From Sycobia sp. Sy_11 (taxonomy: Eukaryota > Arthropoda > Insecta > Hymenoptera > Epichrysomallidae): 64,000 nt of DNA. The notes beneath the pieces were generated by a model that was not told the DNA's origin, did not search any database, and saw nothing but the letters and a program-made list of their open reading frames with translations. This document shows positions 49,637 to 60,863 of this stretch, piece by piece (positions within the stretch are counted from its first letter, which is position 1; every line of letters begins with the position of its first letter). The stretch spans positions 2,010,001 through 2,074,000 of the forward strand of contig JACCIC010000035.1 in NCBI GenBank assembly GCA_018907035.1. Reading direction: 5' to 3'. A program made the translations under genes and the position numbers.

Positions 49637-50654
49637 GTATATACCAATAGATGTGTAGATATAAAATTCCATAGCAGGAAAGAGGCCCGACCAAAGCTAT
49701 GTGTATAATGCACATGTGAACTAACGGTGCAGCGCAACGGCGATACGCGCCGCGCCGAGAGCAACCGCCATGCAAGGACGCCTCCGTCCATCGATCGGCA
49801 AATACGCATCGGCCAAGACGGTTCTGACGAACGGTTTCGCGCGCGCTCGCGTGCTCCACAATATGTTTCGATCCCGCGATCCGGTGCGGCTCTCAATATA
49901 TATATATATATATAAATATTAATACGTAGATCTCTGTCGAGAGATGAAATTTCTCCTTCCGAGCGGACGAGGATGCGCGCTAAAAGGCGCGGAGCCGTCG
50001 CCACAGAGGGATTGAGGAAGGGGAGGGGGGACGAAACTGGTTAATAAATAATTTTTGCGCGTCTCGGATGCATGCCCGATCGGTTAATTTATAATGAGAG
50101 GTTGCGTTATTCGTCGGGGGGCAAATCATTATTAATGTTAATAGGAAAATTCTATCGGGTCTCGCGACTGCGAGGAGTGAACTTGAATGTGTATATGTGC
50201 CCGGTATATATGCATACTTTATTTGCACAGTCATAAATTAAGCTCGAGGCAGCTCTTCAAAGCTTAAATTTCATTTACCCTTTAAAGTTGCTTTGCTTTA
50301 CTTTATTAATATATGGCCAACTGCCTAACTACCTTCGTGTATATATATATATATATATAAACACACACATATACACACAAACGGATCGCGAATTTAAATC
50401 ATGAAATTTTGCTGATAGATATCGCAAAGGAAAATAAATCGTTGCCTATATGCGCATGATAATAAAATATTTGTTGATTAATCAATCAATCCCTCGTTTT
50501 TCCCTTGAAATTAGCCGTGAATTAAATCTCGACAGCTCGCCAAGCAGTACGGGCTGGGGACACGGAAGACCGATCTGTACACGAAGCGCTCTCTGTTGAA
50601 TCAGTCACCCTCCCCACTGCGAGATAAACAGTCGTGGGAGGGCTTACAATGTTT

Positions 50655-50660
<6 letters not shown>

Positions 50661-50706
<46 letters not shown>
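50661..50706. repeat. CT microsatellite
   Basis: About 46 bp of CT, 27 nt after the exon-like segment ending at 50633. Confidence 0.95.
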
Positions 50707-50710
<4 letters not shown>

Positions 50711-51118
50711 TTTTATGCATCGTTTGACGTTATCATGCATTCAAACGAGCGGACATAAGCTGTAAACATTAGCCCCTTTTCTTTGCCTCAAATTCAAGTC
50801 TATTCAATAATGGCAAAATAGTGATTAATTGCACTTCGAAAACTAAACGATTTTCGAAATTTTGAATTCTCGCCCAGCCACAATATTGTCCGCCGTGTTA
50901 ATTTCGCCCTATCGCGTTCGCGAATATTTCTTACGAGCGCTGACAAAAATTTCAGCCCACTTACCACGCGACCGTATTGACCTCGAACGCCGGGGGGTCG
51001 CTGACGGATAATTCTGCCTCTCCATCATACGCGCATTATGCGAAGAATCCCAAGGTCCGCGGAGCGCTCGTAAGAGGGCGCGAGCGCCGCGGGATTCGAT
51101 CGCGCGCGTTTCGTAAAT

Positions 51119-51121
<3 letters not shown>

Positions 51122-51156
<35 letters not shown>
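51122..51156. repeat. GA microsatellite
   Basis: About 35 bp of GA. Confidence 0.95.
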
Positions 51157-51160
<4 letters not shown>

Positions 51161-51652
51161 CACGCATGCAATCGGCGTATACATCCGTAGACGCGGCACT
51201 GCCGAAATAGCATTCCAGCGCGGGCCACTACGATCGATCGGTAGATTTCCGTTGGCGCTGCAAAATCGTCCGTCTCAACCGCGTCGCCGACAATCCGCTC
51301 CGACAATGCGAGAACACCTCGGCGCGTCCCTCGGTCGCGATTCACAAGCCGCCCCACGAGCGCTCGCCGAAATAATGGAAAAATCCGGGCGCTGATCGCT
51401 CGACGCGTCGGGCGGCGGCTCGCCCCGTAAACATTCGCGCTCGCGGCGATTAATTACCGAGCGTGCAGGCCGCCGGCCGCGGGTATCGGGGACTCAATTG
51501 CCAGGTGGCGGCCGATTAATTACGGCTGCGCGACGGCGACGTGCGACGACCGACGATACGCGCACCCGGCGGTCGGCTGTCGGCGCATACGCGCGCGGTT
51601 GCTTCGTCGATCCGTCCGGCTTTTTCGCTTTTTCACGGCCGCCCTCTCCGCG

Positions 51653-51656
<4 letters not shown>

Positions 51657-51694
<38 letters not shown>

Positions 51695-51697
51695 TCT
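51657..51697. repeat. CT microsatellite
   Basis: About 41 bp of CT. Confidence 0.95.
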
Positions 51698-51782
51698 CGC
51701 CGCGCCAATGACATATTACAGCGAAGCTCCGAAGCCGTCTCTCACTCGAACGGATCTACAGAAGCCGCTCTATTTGCCCCTT

Positions 51783-51786
<4 letters not shown>

Positions 51787-51834
<48 letters not shown>
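51787..51834. repeat. TA microsatellite
   Basis: About 48 bp of TA. Confidence 0.95.
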
Positions 51835-51836
<2 letters not shown>

Positions 51837-51914
51837 GCATGCTCTCGGCAATTATTCATTCCGGTGATGGCGGAACGTCAGATTGCCACCGCAGATGGAA
51901 CAATGAAGTCGATG

Positions 51915-51918
<4 letters not shown>

Positions 51919-51961
<43 letters not shown>
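51919..51961. repeat. TA microsatellite
   Basis: About 43 bp of TA, the second long TA tract within 180 bp. Confidence 0.95.
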
Positions 51962-51964
<3 letters not shown>

Positions 51965-54964
51965 GCGAAGGGCGAGCCAATGCGTAGCGCGATATTATCG
52001 CGGTATTTTTTTATCATCATTGCCCCGGATTTATGTGTATATACAAAGGAATTGTAAACCAGTTCGTAGGTGGTCGTATCGGGGGCTTCGTGGAAGGGTA
52101 GCTCATGCATGTGTGCGTACGTGTGAGTTTGCGGAATTATTAATTCAGCGACTTTAAAGGCACTTAATGCGTGTGTTATATTTATACGTGTACATGAACA
52201 TATTGACATTGGAATTCCATAAGAAGTTACGGCAAAAAAAAGAAGGAAAACTTCGTTTTACCTTGTAGTTTATACTCAAGCGCATATGCTGGAGATAATG
52301 AATTGAATTATGAGAGTAACTTGCATTTTTACCTTATAGGACTATCTAGCTACTCATACAGTTATGTAAGATATTTCATGCACCTTATTATTTTTTCATA
52401 CGTGTGCATAATCTCGTAAATTTTAAGGTTTTTTTTTTTTAATAATGATAATAATGATGCAAATAATGCATGCATCCGTACGATCGGACAGTCGTCTGTC
52501 GAGCGCGCGTTACATTATGTATATATTAGTTATGAAACAAAATTGTAGGAACGCGCGACGTTTTAATTTCGCATTGGTAATAATACGATTCATAATATGC
52601 CTATACATGCGCGCGCGCGCGCGCGCTCGACGCACGTGACGTGGCCTTGGACAAAGAGATTTGCAAATTATCAAATGATATACGTAACCAGAATCATTTG
52701 CGAGGTCATTTGTCACGGCAGGAATTTATGTTTATACGCGCGCTATTCCTCCGAGCCCGCAACGTATCTGTCGAGCATAAAGCTGCATTTATTTTTGCGA
52801 ATAATAACATTTTTACAATTTGCCGCTGCCAGAGAACAATGATAATGCCCTGTTGACGGACACCTATATATATATATATCTTCTTTTAGCGCTAAAAAAG
52901 AGTCACATTTTTCCATTCTCTTCGAGTGAAACGTGTACACATGTAAATTCCCAGAGCATTGAATCGTGTTCGAATTAAAAACGCCGAAAAAAAAATGTTG
53001 TTTTCGTTTTGTCTCTTCTTTCTTTCATAGAGCTGGCATAACGAGAACGTTATTCGATGGAAGTCTTATGGGGGACTTTTCGCAATATTTTGCTGAAACG
53101 TCGAGATTCCCCGTGAAATTGTAAATTTGGCATTCTTCTTTTCGTATATAGGCGCTGTATATATACGCGGAATTTCTATAAATATATACTTTCTCCATCA
53201 AAAAAAAAAAAGAAGAAAGAGGAAAAAAAAGACAGTGTACACGATACGCGAATTTGTTTTTCGTTGTAAAAAGTTCGCTCGAAATTAGAGCCGCGAGCCA
53301 AGACGGAGATACAGCGGTTCTTGCACGCCTGTAGGAGGAATAAAAAAAAGTTTCGCGCTCGCATTATGAGAAGGGGAAGAAAGGTTGAATAATGAGAATT
53401 CGCGCACGCGTTGAATCGCACTATGTACGAGATCCGCGTTTTGCAATAGAAATTCCCTGGTTTCTTGTTTTTTTTTTTTTTTTTTTTTATATTTACCCCC
53501 GTTCCCCCGCGCCGACGTGTAATCAGGTCCTTGTTATTTAAACTCACGCGCGCGTTTCTTCGTCCCGACGGTGCGCCGCGCGCGATTTATAAGGTTTCAC
53601 ATGGTCGAGCGTGTAACGCACGTGTGTGGAAAGACGACTGGGACGGGCGGTAAGGGCGCGGGGGGGGGGGGGGAATCGATACAACAGGTTTTACTTCCGC
53701 GAACCTTCCTCTTTAAAGACAATCATTATGCCGGGGCGATTTAAATGATATGCGACGAGAGGGAAAGGCGAAGCTTTACGTAAGAGCGATACTCCGGGCG
53801 TGCAGTGCGCGCGAATCCGTGCGAGGTGCAGCAGCGGGTTGACAAGGGCATTTTCAGATTTTTTTTTTTGGTCTTCCCTTTTTTTTTCCCCGTCCGCCTC
53901 GAAGTCGCGCCGCAATATCGTCGGCGTCACGCTTTATTCCTCAATCCTCGGCAACGCCTCCAATGGATTGGCGTCGATTTTTAAACGCCCGTTATTAATG
54001 CAGCTGTACGTTTGGGAAACACTGACGGCCGAATGAATGCGCGGCGTTGCGAAATTCCACGCGCTGCCTTCGTCCGTTCGTCGGGCGGTGAATTACAAAA
54101 GCTGAAAGAGTGCTCGTAAGTTGACAAATGCTGCCGGAGCGAGGAGGCCTCGTTATTTATCCAGTTCGACGATAAAACGTTATTAAATAGCCAAGGTACA
54201 CGGTTAACAATGTTCATTCCTATTCGCGTGGAATATGCGATATTTGACCTTTATCGCTTATAAATAAACGGACAAGTCGTAACATCGCGCATACATAAAT
54301 GAAGGAAAATACGCGTCAATCTATTTTTATGCATTACCTCGAACAATAGACAATCGACTGTCTTAATTTTTTTTCTTTTTTTTTTTTTTTTTTATCGCGT
54401 TTTTACTCGGCATATTTACGATAGCAGGCAATTAACTTATTTTTATATTAATACTTAGAGCATTAAGCTTACAAACTCTACGAAACGAGAACGAAGAGAT
54501 TCGAAAAAATCAACGCTCAACCGGAAATTACGATCTCTCGAGCAAAAGACCTTTTTCGTTTCTCTCTCCCGCTCTCCGTTCGCGTGCATAAGTATCAGCT
54601 TCTCCGCACGCGGCTTCGCGAACACGTGGCCGAATTCCCGCTTCGTATAGGAATACACGTACAGCCCAGTGCGCTGCGGTTGCGGATCGGCTATCTCCTT
54701 CTCCCCCCCCCCACTCGTCAGTCGCGCGTCGCGGCGGGGGTGGGGGGCGGGGGCGAGACTCAATCGACTTAATCGTCCGGTCATTAATGCGGCGGGTAAT
54801 TATCATCCCCTCTCCCTCTTCCGATCGATTTTCTTCTTCGTATTCGCATCGCCTCCACGTATGTAGGATGCACCGACCGGCGCGCCAACATCGCTCATAC
54901 AAGCGCTATATGCGTATAAGATAGAGAACGGCAAGGAGCGCTCGCGATCTCTCGCGACGATCGG

Positions 54965-54992
54965 ATGTGGATCGAGGCCTCGCGATCCACAT
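54965..54992. repeat. 28-bp near-perfect palindrome
   Basis: ATGTGGAT and ATCCACAT flank the perfect palindrome CGAGGCCTCG, with a single 2-nt CG bulge on the right arm. Confidence 0.7.
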
Positions 54993-55227
54993 TGCGGTAT
55001 ATGCGCGCGCGTGCACTGCGAGCTTACGCGCGAGGGACGGGCGTTCACGGCTCGTCGTCCGGAGAATCGCCGGGGCCCGATACATAAAGACAAGGATATT
55101 TTTTCTTCTTTTAACTTATCGTCAGTGTAACTTAACTGCCTCGCGCCCTGCCCTCGCCTCCTCGCACTTTTTCAGCTTTATATAATAATTCACGTACGTG
55201 TATCCTTGTGTCGTTGCTTCTCTTGCA

Positions 55228-55229
<2 letters not shown>

Positions 55230-55279
<50 letters not shown>
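55230..55279. repeat. TA microsatellite
   Basis: About 50 bp of TA. Confidence 0.95.
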
Positions 55280-55283
<4 letters not shown>

Positions 55284-55493
55284 TCAAGAAACACAGACGC
55301 ACAATTATTACAATAATAATCATTGCCGGCCGAGACGGTGTTAATTCGATGAGAATTGGATACGAACTGCTTTTATAATGGAGCGCGTATACCTGGAACA
55401 ATTTGTCGTATTCCGCGAACAGGTAGAGCGCGCGTGTGCGGCAGGCGCGCGAGACCAACGAACGGGAGAGTGCGGAAAATGGGAAATTATCTG

Positions 55494-55498
<5 letters not shown>

Positions 55499-55549
<51 letters not shown>
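55499..55549. repeat. TA microsatellite
   Basis: About 51 bp of TA, inside the open frame at 55378-55770. Confidence 0.95.
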
Positions 55550-55553
<4 letters not shown>

Positions 55554-55928
55554 TAGAGCCGAAGTCGCGCGATTTCAGCGCACGAGGTCAATTGGTCGTC
55601 GGCCGGTGAAAGCTATAAACCCTACTGGTATCTCTCTTTCGCGTTGTGAAAATAGATCCTTTCCCGATTCCGCCCCTCCCCTCCCGATCGACGGGTCGGT
55701 GAAAAAGAGTCGTTCTCACTTTTCCTCCGATATCACGCCCAAAGGCACGAAATTAATATCGAACGTTTGAGCCTTGATCGTGACAATGAGATATAACCCG
55801 GAGCGCCCATCCGATGATATTCGTTACATACCCAAACTTTCCTCCGGGCGCGCGAACGCAGCGCCGGTCTTATATATATATCTGAATTTTAATGAACTAT
55901 TACATATATCAATATGTATGTATATGTG

Positions 55929-55931
<3 letters not shown>

Positions 55932-55971
<40 letters not shown>
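55932..55971. repeat. TA microsatellite
   Basis: About 40 bp of TA, flanked by TATG and TACA units. Confidence 0.95.
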
Positions 55972-55976
<5 letters not shown>

Positions 55977-56429
55977 CACACGAGTTCCTCGAGGATATGA
56001 ATTTGAGAAAAATGAGGTACAACGAAATACACTTTAGCCAATAGTCGAGATGGCCGAGTGAAATATCGACTTTGCCCGGCTACGTATATAGAATTAAGAA
56101 AGCGAGGATCTTCCGTCGGAATAAACAAAAAAACAAGCAAAGTTAAAGAAGAAGGAAAAAAAAGAGGAAATGAAAAGGAGAGAAAAAATAACCGAGAAGA
56201 GGAATCGCGGAATGGGATGTAAAGGGTCGATTGCGAAGTAGTCAGCGCGTGTAAGTATTTGGCTCTGAAGAGCTGCGGCTACCGTTTCACTTTTTACCTC
56301 TGCCTCGCTCCACTCCTCTTCCTATATCTTCCACCTTTCCGATTTCTTTTCTGGGGGAGCTAAGCTAAGTTAATGAAGTGTTTTCGTATACGGCTCGTCT
56401 GACTCTCTTATACCCTCCTCGCTTCCTCC

Positions 56430-56432
<3 letters not shown>

Positions 56433-56473
<41 letters not shown>
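56433..56473. repeat. TA microsatellite
   Basis: About 41 bp of TA, 48 nt before the hairpin at 56521. Confidence 0.95.
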
Positions 56474-56476
<3 letters not shown>

Positions 56477-56520
56477 CGTCGCGCGCAAGCGCGTCTAGGT
56501 AGCAAAAGCGTTTATCGCTA

Positions 56521-56553
56521 ATTAGCGCCGAAGACGCTTCGGCGTGCGCTAAT
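56521..56553. repeat. 33-nt hairpin
   Basis: ATTAGCGC (56521-56528) pairs with GCGCTAAT (56546-56553), and CGAAG pairs with CTTCG inside it around an ACG loop. The only irregularity is a 4-nt bulge, GCGT. Confidence 0.7.
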
Positions 56554-56594
56554 CAAAGAAATTTACGAGTCTGCCATCGTCTGTCGGGGGAGAA

Positions 56595-56625
<31 letters not shown>

Positions 56626-57660
56626 CGTGAGGGAGGGAGGGAGAAGGGGATAGAGAACCAGAGAGAACTCGAGGGAGTGGGGAGAAACATCGCGGCGGAC
56701 GTCCGCGCCTTCGGAGGCGAGCCCGTACGTATGCCGCCTCTGGATCTCTCACGTTTTTCTTTCCACCGAGCTCCGAGGCCCGTCCGCGTCCGTATTTACC
56801 GACCGTGCGACGCAGTACCGACGCGCGCGTACGCGGTAAAAACAAAACCATACACGCGAGCCCGTATATGTAATGTACATTTAAGCTTTCTCCCCCTCGA
56901 GGCGGAAAAAAAATCCGACGGAATTCCCTTTCGATTTCGTTCGTTAAATAATCTTCCTTCCACCTGTGTTTTATGGGCGATTTCTTTTTATCTTTTTTTT
57001 TTTGTTGCTCCCTTTTTTCCTGCTTCCTTTTTTTTTATCATCAAAAACATCACCGGCTCGTACGCTCGCTCTCGCTGACGGACGTTTCCGCTGAAATCGG
57101 TTATTAGGGATGCTCGGGACGAGGGCGAACGCGCCGGGGGTTGCGCGCTTTTTCCTCCCTGGTCGCTCGGCCGCCAGAGGCCGACGAGCGCGCGCGCGCG
57201 CGCGCCCACAACGCGACGTTTATCTGCATTTTAATTGAAAGGGGAATACGTGGGAAGATGGACGGGGAGACGCGCGGCTGCACCTGCGCAGCGGATCGTA
57301 TTTAGTCGCCTATATCTCGGTGATCGCTGGGCGACGATCCGCGTCAGTCCGCGACGATATCTCGATTTTGGATTAGCAATTAATAATTGTGCAAAAAGTT
57401 AATTAGAAAAATAGATAGCTTGTTTCTTAATGACGCAAAACACGACGTTTCAGCCAATTACAATGTTGTCTATTGACTCGACAGAAAGAGGTGGAGGGTA
57501 AGAGTCTCACGGCAGGAGAACCCACGATTACCTAAAGATTCATAAAAAAATAAACTAAATAATTTCACGAAGATATGAACGAGGGATATTAACGCAGGAA
57601 GTGCCAGGCTCGTAGTGATAATTAATCTCACGGGGATTCTAGCCTCTTCAACGCGAATCT

Positions 57661-57674
57661 CCCCCCCCCCCCCC
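57661..57674. repeat. Poly(C) run
   Basis: Fourteen consecutive C residues. Confidence 0.9.
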
Positions 57675-60078
57675 AATCAGGAATCCGTCAGCCGACTCTC
57701 GCGAACGCTCGTGACGAGGAAAAAATAAGAAAATAAAGAAAAAAAAGAGGGCACGTTTATGAACCGTTACCTAACACGTAATTGTAACAGATATCGAATT
57801 ATATGGTTTTTAATCCAACGACTTCGAGCAAAACCGAGCACGGCTCTTGCGGCTTGGTGCAAAATTTTTTTTCTCTTCTTTTCTTTTGGTTTGCGTTGTT
57901 AACGAACGACTAAATCGATAGAGAAACCAGAGAAAAGGTCGATGATGTTGCGGTTGGACTTGTCGATGAAATTGTCATTTAATTTTGACAAATCGTTTTT
58001 ATTACAAAGAAATACAATCTCTTAACTCATATAGGTACTTTAAATTTGAACTATTGCGAGGATTCGTATTTCAAGCGCGCAAATACAGATCGACCCGTGG
58101 CTTCGACGGCAATGCGATTGGACCACGAGGAAGAAAGGTAAACTTTCGAATCGTGGCTTCTTCCATCGAATTGCCCATAATTTTTAGGATCAGCCTCTGA
58201 CTGGTATAAGCACACTTTCTCAAATTTGCAACGATAAAGTATAGAAACTATCTTTTGGATCCAAAAAAAAAAAAAAATAATAATCTTTGTCAAACGGTCG
58301 AAGGGCCAATCAATCCATCTTGGCTTGATTCGCTCGCGCGCGTTATTTTCATCCGATCAGATCCGGACGCCCGGCTTTGGGCAATTTTGTCCATTCGGAA
58401 TCGTTTATCTCTCCGACTGGTCGTAATTTTTGCCAATCATAGGCCTTTGCACCGCCGTCGATGCGGCATACGGCCGAGCGTCAGTTTCAGGCTTACGAAT
58501 TGTCAGCCGCGCAGTGAAAAATGCGCGATTAACAAAATTTCGGAAATACGATAATTTACCGGCTGTCGGCCAATGCCGTATGCAATAACGCGCGTTTCCA
58601 CGGACAGCGCACCGGATTTTTTTCTATCCGTCGCCTCTTCTCCGGTCTTATTTGATACTTTATGAGAAACTGCATTACTGCGCGCGGTCTATATTCGAGC
58701 TACCGTAAGGTGCCAGAGAACTCGATTTCTACGTATATACACGTCGATACATCTTTATAATATACAGATTACCATGGGTAGCTGGGAAAAAAGTTATTAA
58801 ATTACGCGACTCATTTGCACATAAATTTCAATAGCCCCGCGCTCGTCTCGCCGATGACGGGCGCTTTCACTTTTTCATGGATTTCGCAATTAAAGGCCGT
58901 ATAGCGACGAGCCCCAAAAATCGCCTATATTATATCGGTCAGAGACAGTCCGCGAGAGGATCGAGAAAGAGCGGGGCCAGAAAAAAAACGCAGTCGCGCA
59001 GAGTGTAACAATAATGCGTTATTTTTTTTTTAAAAAAAATCGCCTCTGCTTATACGGCAACGCGTCCGCTCGATTAGATCCCGGAACGATGGGGGCCGAG
59101 GATTAAAGGATAGAATTGAAGGGGAAATGCGATCGATACGCGTACTTATGCGCCTACGTACGTGGTTATAAAGCGATATGCGCGAATACAGGTTGCACGA
59201 GGACATCGTCGCCGCGTCGCCGGGTCATTGCGCGCGCTATAAAAGGGCGCTGGTGTGCGACGCCGAATTGCCGAAAAGGAGTCCGGTCCGCGTGGACCGT
59301 AGACGCGTACGGGTATCACTTTTGCGCGATCGCGCGGGTCGCGTAAACTTCACGACTGTATTCGCCGCGCGCGCTCAACGGGGGAGGAGGAGGGGTGGTG
59401 AGAAACAATGGGCGCGCTCGCGTTGTCGTGAAAGTGAAATTTTTTGAAAAGGTCTAGAGTAAAATCATGTCTGTCGTCGAGAATCTAGCGAGTAAATCAT
59501 ATAAATACGACGAGAATCATGGATTCATACGTGCACAATGGATAATCACATGTGTCGTTTTTTTTTGCCCTCAGCAAATCAGGAACTTTTCTATACACGT
59601 ATAAAATTGCAACTAATTACAATCAGTATCTAGATTTTTACAGGTAGGTCATTTATAATTGATATTTGGCAATAAGAGAAATATAAGGATCGTGAAAATT
59701 GTATCGAACCCTTCAAATCTAATCTAAGCTAAGAATATCGATGAATTCTACAAAAAAATATAATTATATTTGTTAAATTATATAGCATTGTGATTTATTT
59801 TAAATTTAAAAATTATAGAAATTCCGATTCACTAGATTAAAATACAAAGGTCAAGATAAAAAAAGAACTGTAATCACATAGTATTTGTCAAATTTTTATA
59901 AACAACGTTATTTTTCGAAGATTTAAAACGTTTAATAGCAATCGAATTCGAAGAATGACGCGTCGAATTCGTAAATTAACAAATTTCATTTCCTGAAATC
60001 ATCATTCGAAACTACCAAAGTATGGTAATTAATTAACAAAATTTTTAGGCTTCATATATGCTGTGGATTTTCTATTAA

Positions 60079-60096
60079 CCTAGTGTGAACACTAGG
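60079..60096. repeat. Perfect 7-bp stem, 4-nt loop hairpin
   Basis: CCTAGTG and CACTAGG flank the loop TGAA. Confidence 0.7.
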
Positions 60097-60542
60097 TCCC
60101 CTTCATTATGACGCCACGACCACCAATACCAATTAAATGGAGCATTTTTGGTTGGCCTTTATACACTCGCGAGGACGGGGAAGGCGCGCGGCGGCCTCGC
60201 CGCTTGTACACACGCACACGCACACACACAAACACACACACACACAAAGAGAAACTCTCGTTCTCCTCGCGCATGTTACCGCCGGTGCGCCACTTTGCAC
60301 CGCGCTATCGGCTGGCTTCTACCGCGTATATGGATATACACTTTTTGCGGTCGTCTCACTCGCCAGCGTTATATTATATACACGTGTACGTGCGTGTGTC
60401 CGCGCGCGCGTTTGTGCATATGTGTCGGCGACCGCGCAATGGACCCGCGGACGCGAGAGTCGCGATTAAACGCGCGGGTCAGCGAGAGCTGCGATATGTG
60501 GCTCGCCCCCGGGACGATGACCCCTCCCCCCTTCCGCTCTTG

Positions 60543-60544
<2 letters not shown>

Positions 60545-60588
<44 letters not shown>

Positions 60589-60596
60589 ATATATAT
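60545..60596. repeat. TA microsatellite
   Basis: About 50 bp of TA with one CTA interruption. Confidence 0.95.
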
Positions 60597-60755
60597 TCAA
60601 GCGATCCCCAAAGTGGAATCGCTTTCGTATTATCTATCTATCCTTATATACATGTATACTGCACGCCAAGAAGGAGCATTCACGGCACGTTCTCGCTTTA
60701 CAGGTGTCGCATCGGGTATGATAGGCCTATGTAAGCGCGCGATGTGTAAATCCTC

Positions 60756-60756
60756 G

Positions 60757-60790
<34 letters not shown>

Positions 60791-60825
60791 GATCCACTCG
60801 AAACATGCACATATATAATACACGA

Positions 60826-60863
<38 letters not shown>
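60756..60863. repeat. CA block followed by TA/TG block
   Basis: CA repeats at 60756-60790 are followed by TA and TG repeats at 60826-60863; the CA and TG blocks are complementary and could pair in a transcript. Confidence 0.9.

Noticed and set aside
53825..53860. VQQRVDKG reading considered as the missing DH helix
   Set aside because: No pyrimidine tract before it, and the following residues do not fit the VQRxxRY pattern.
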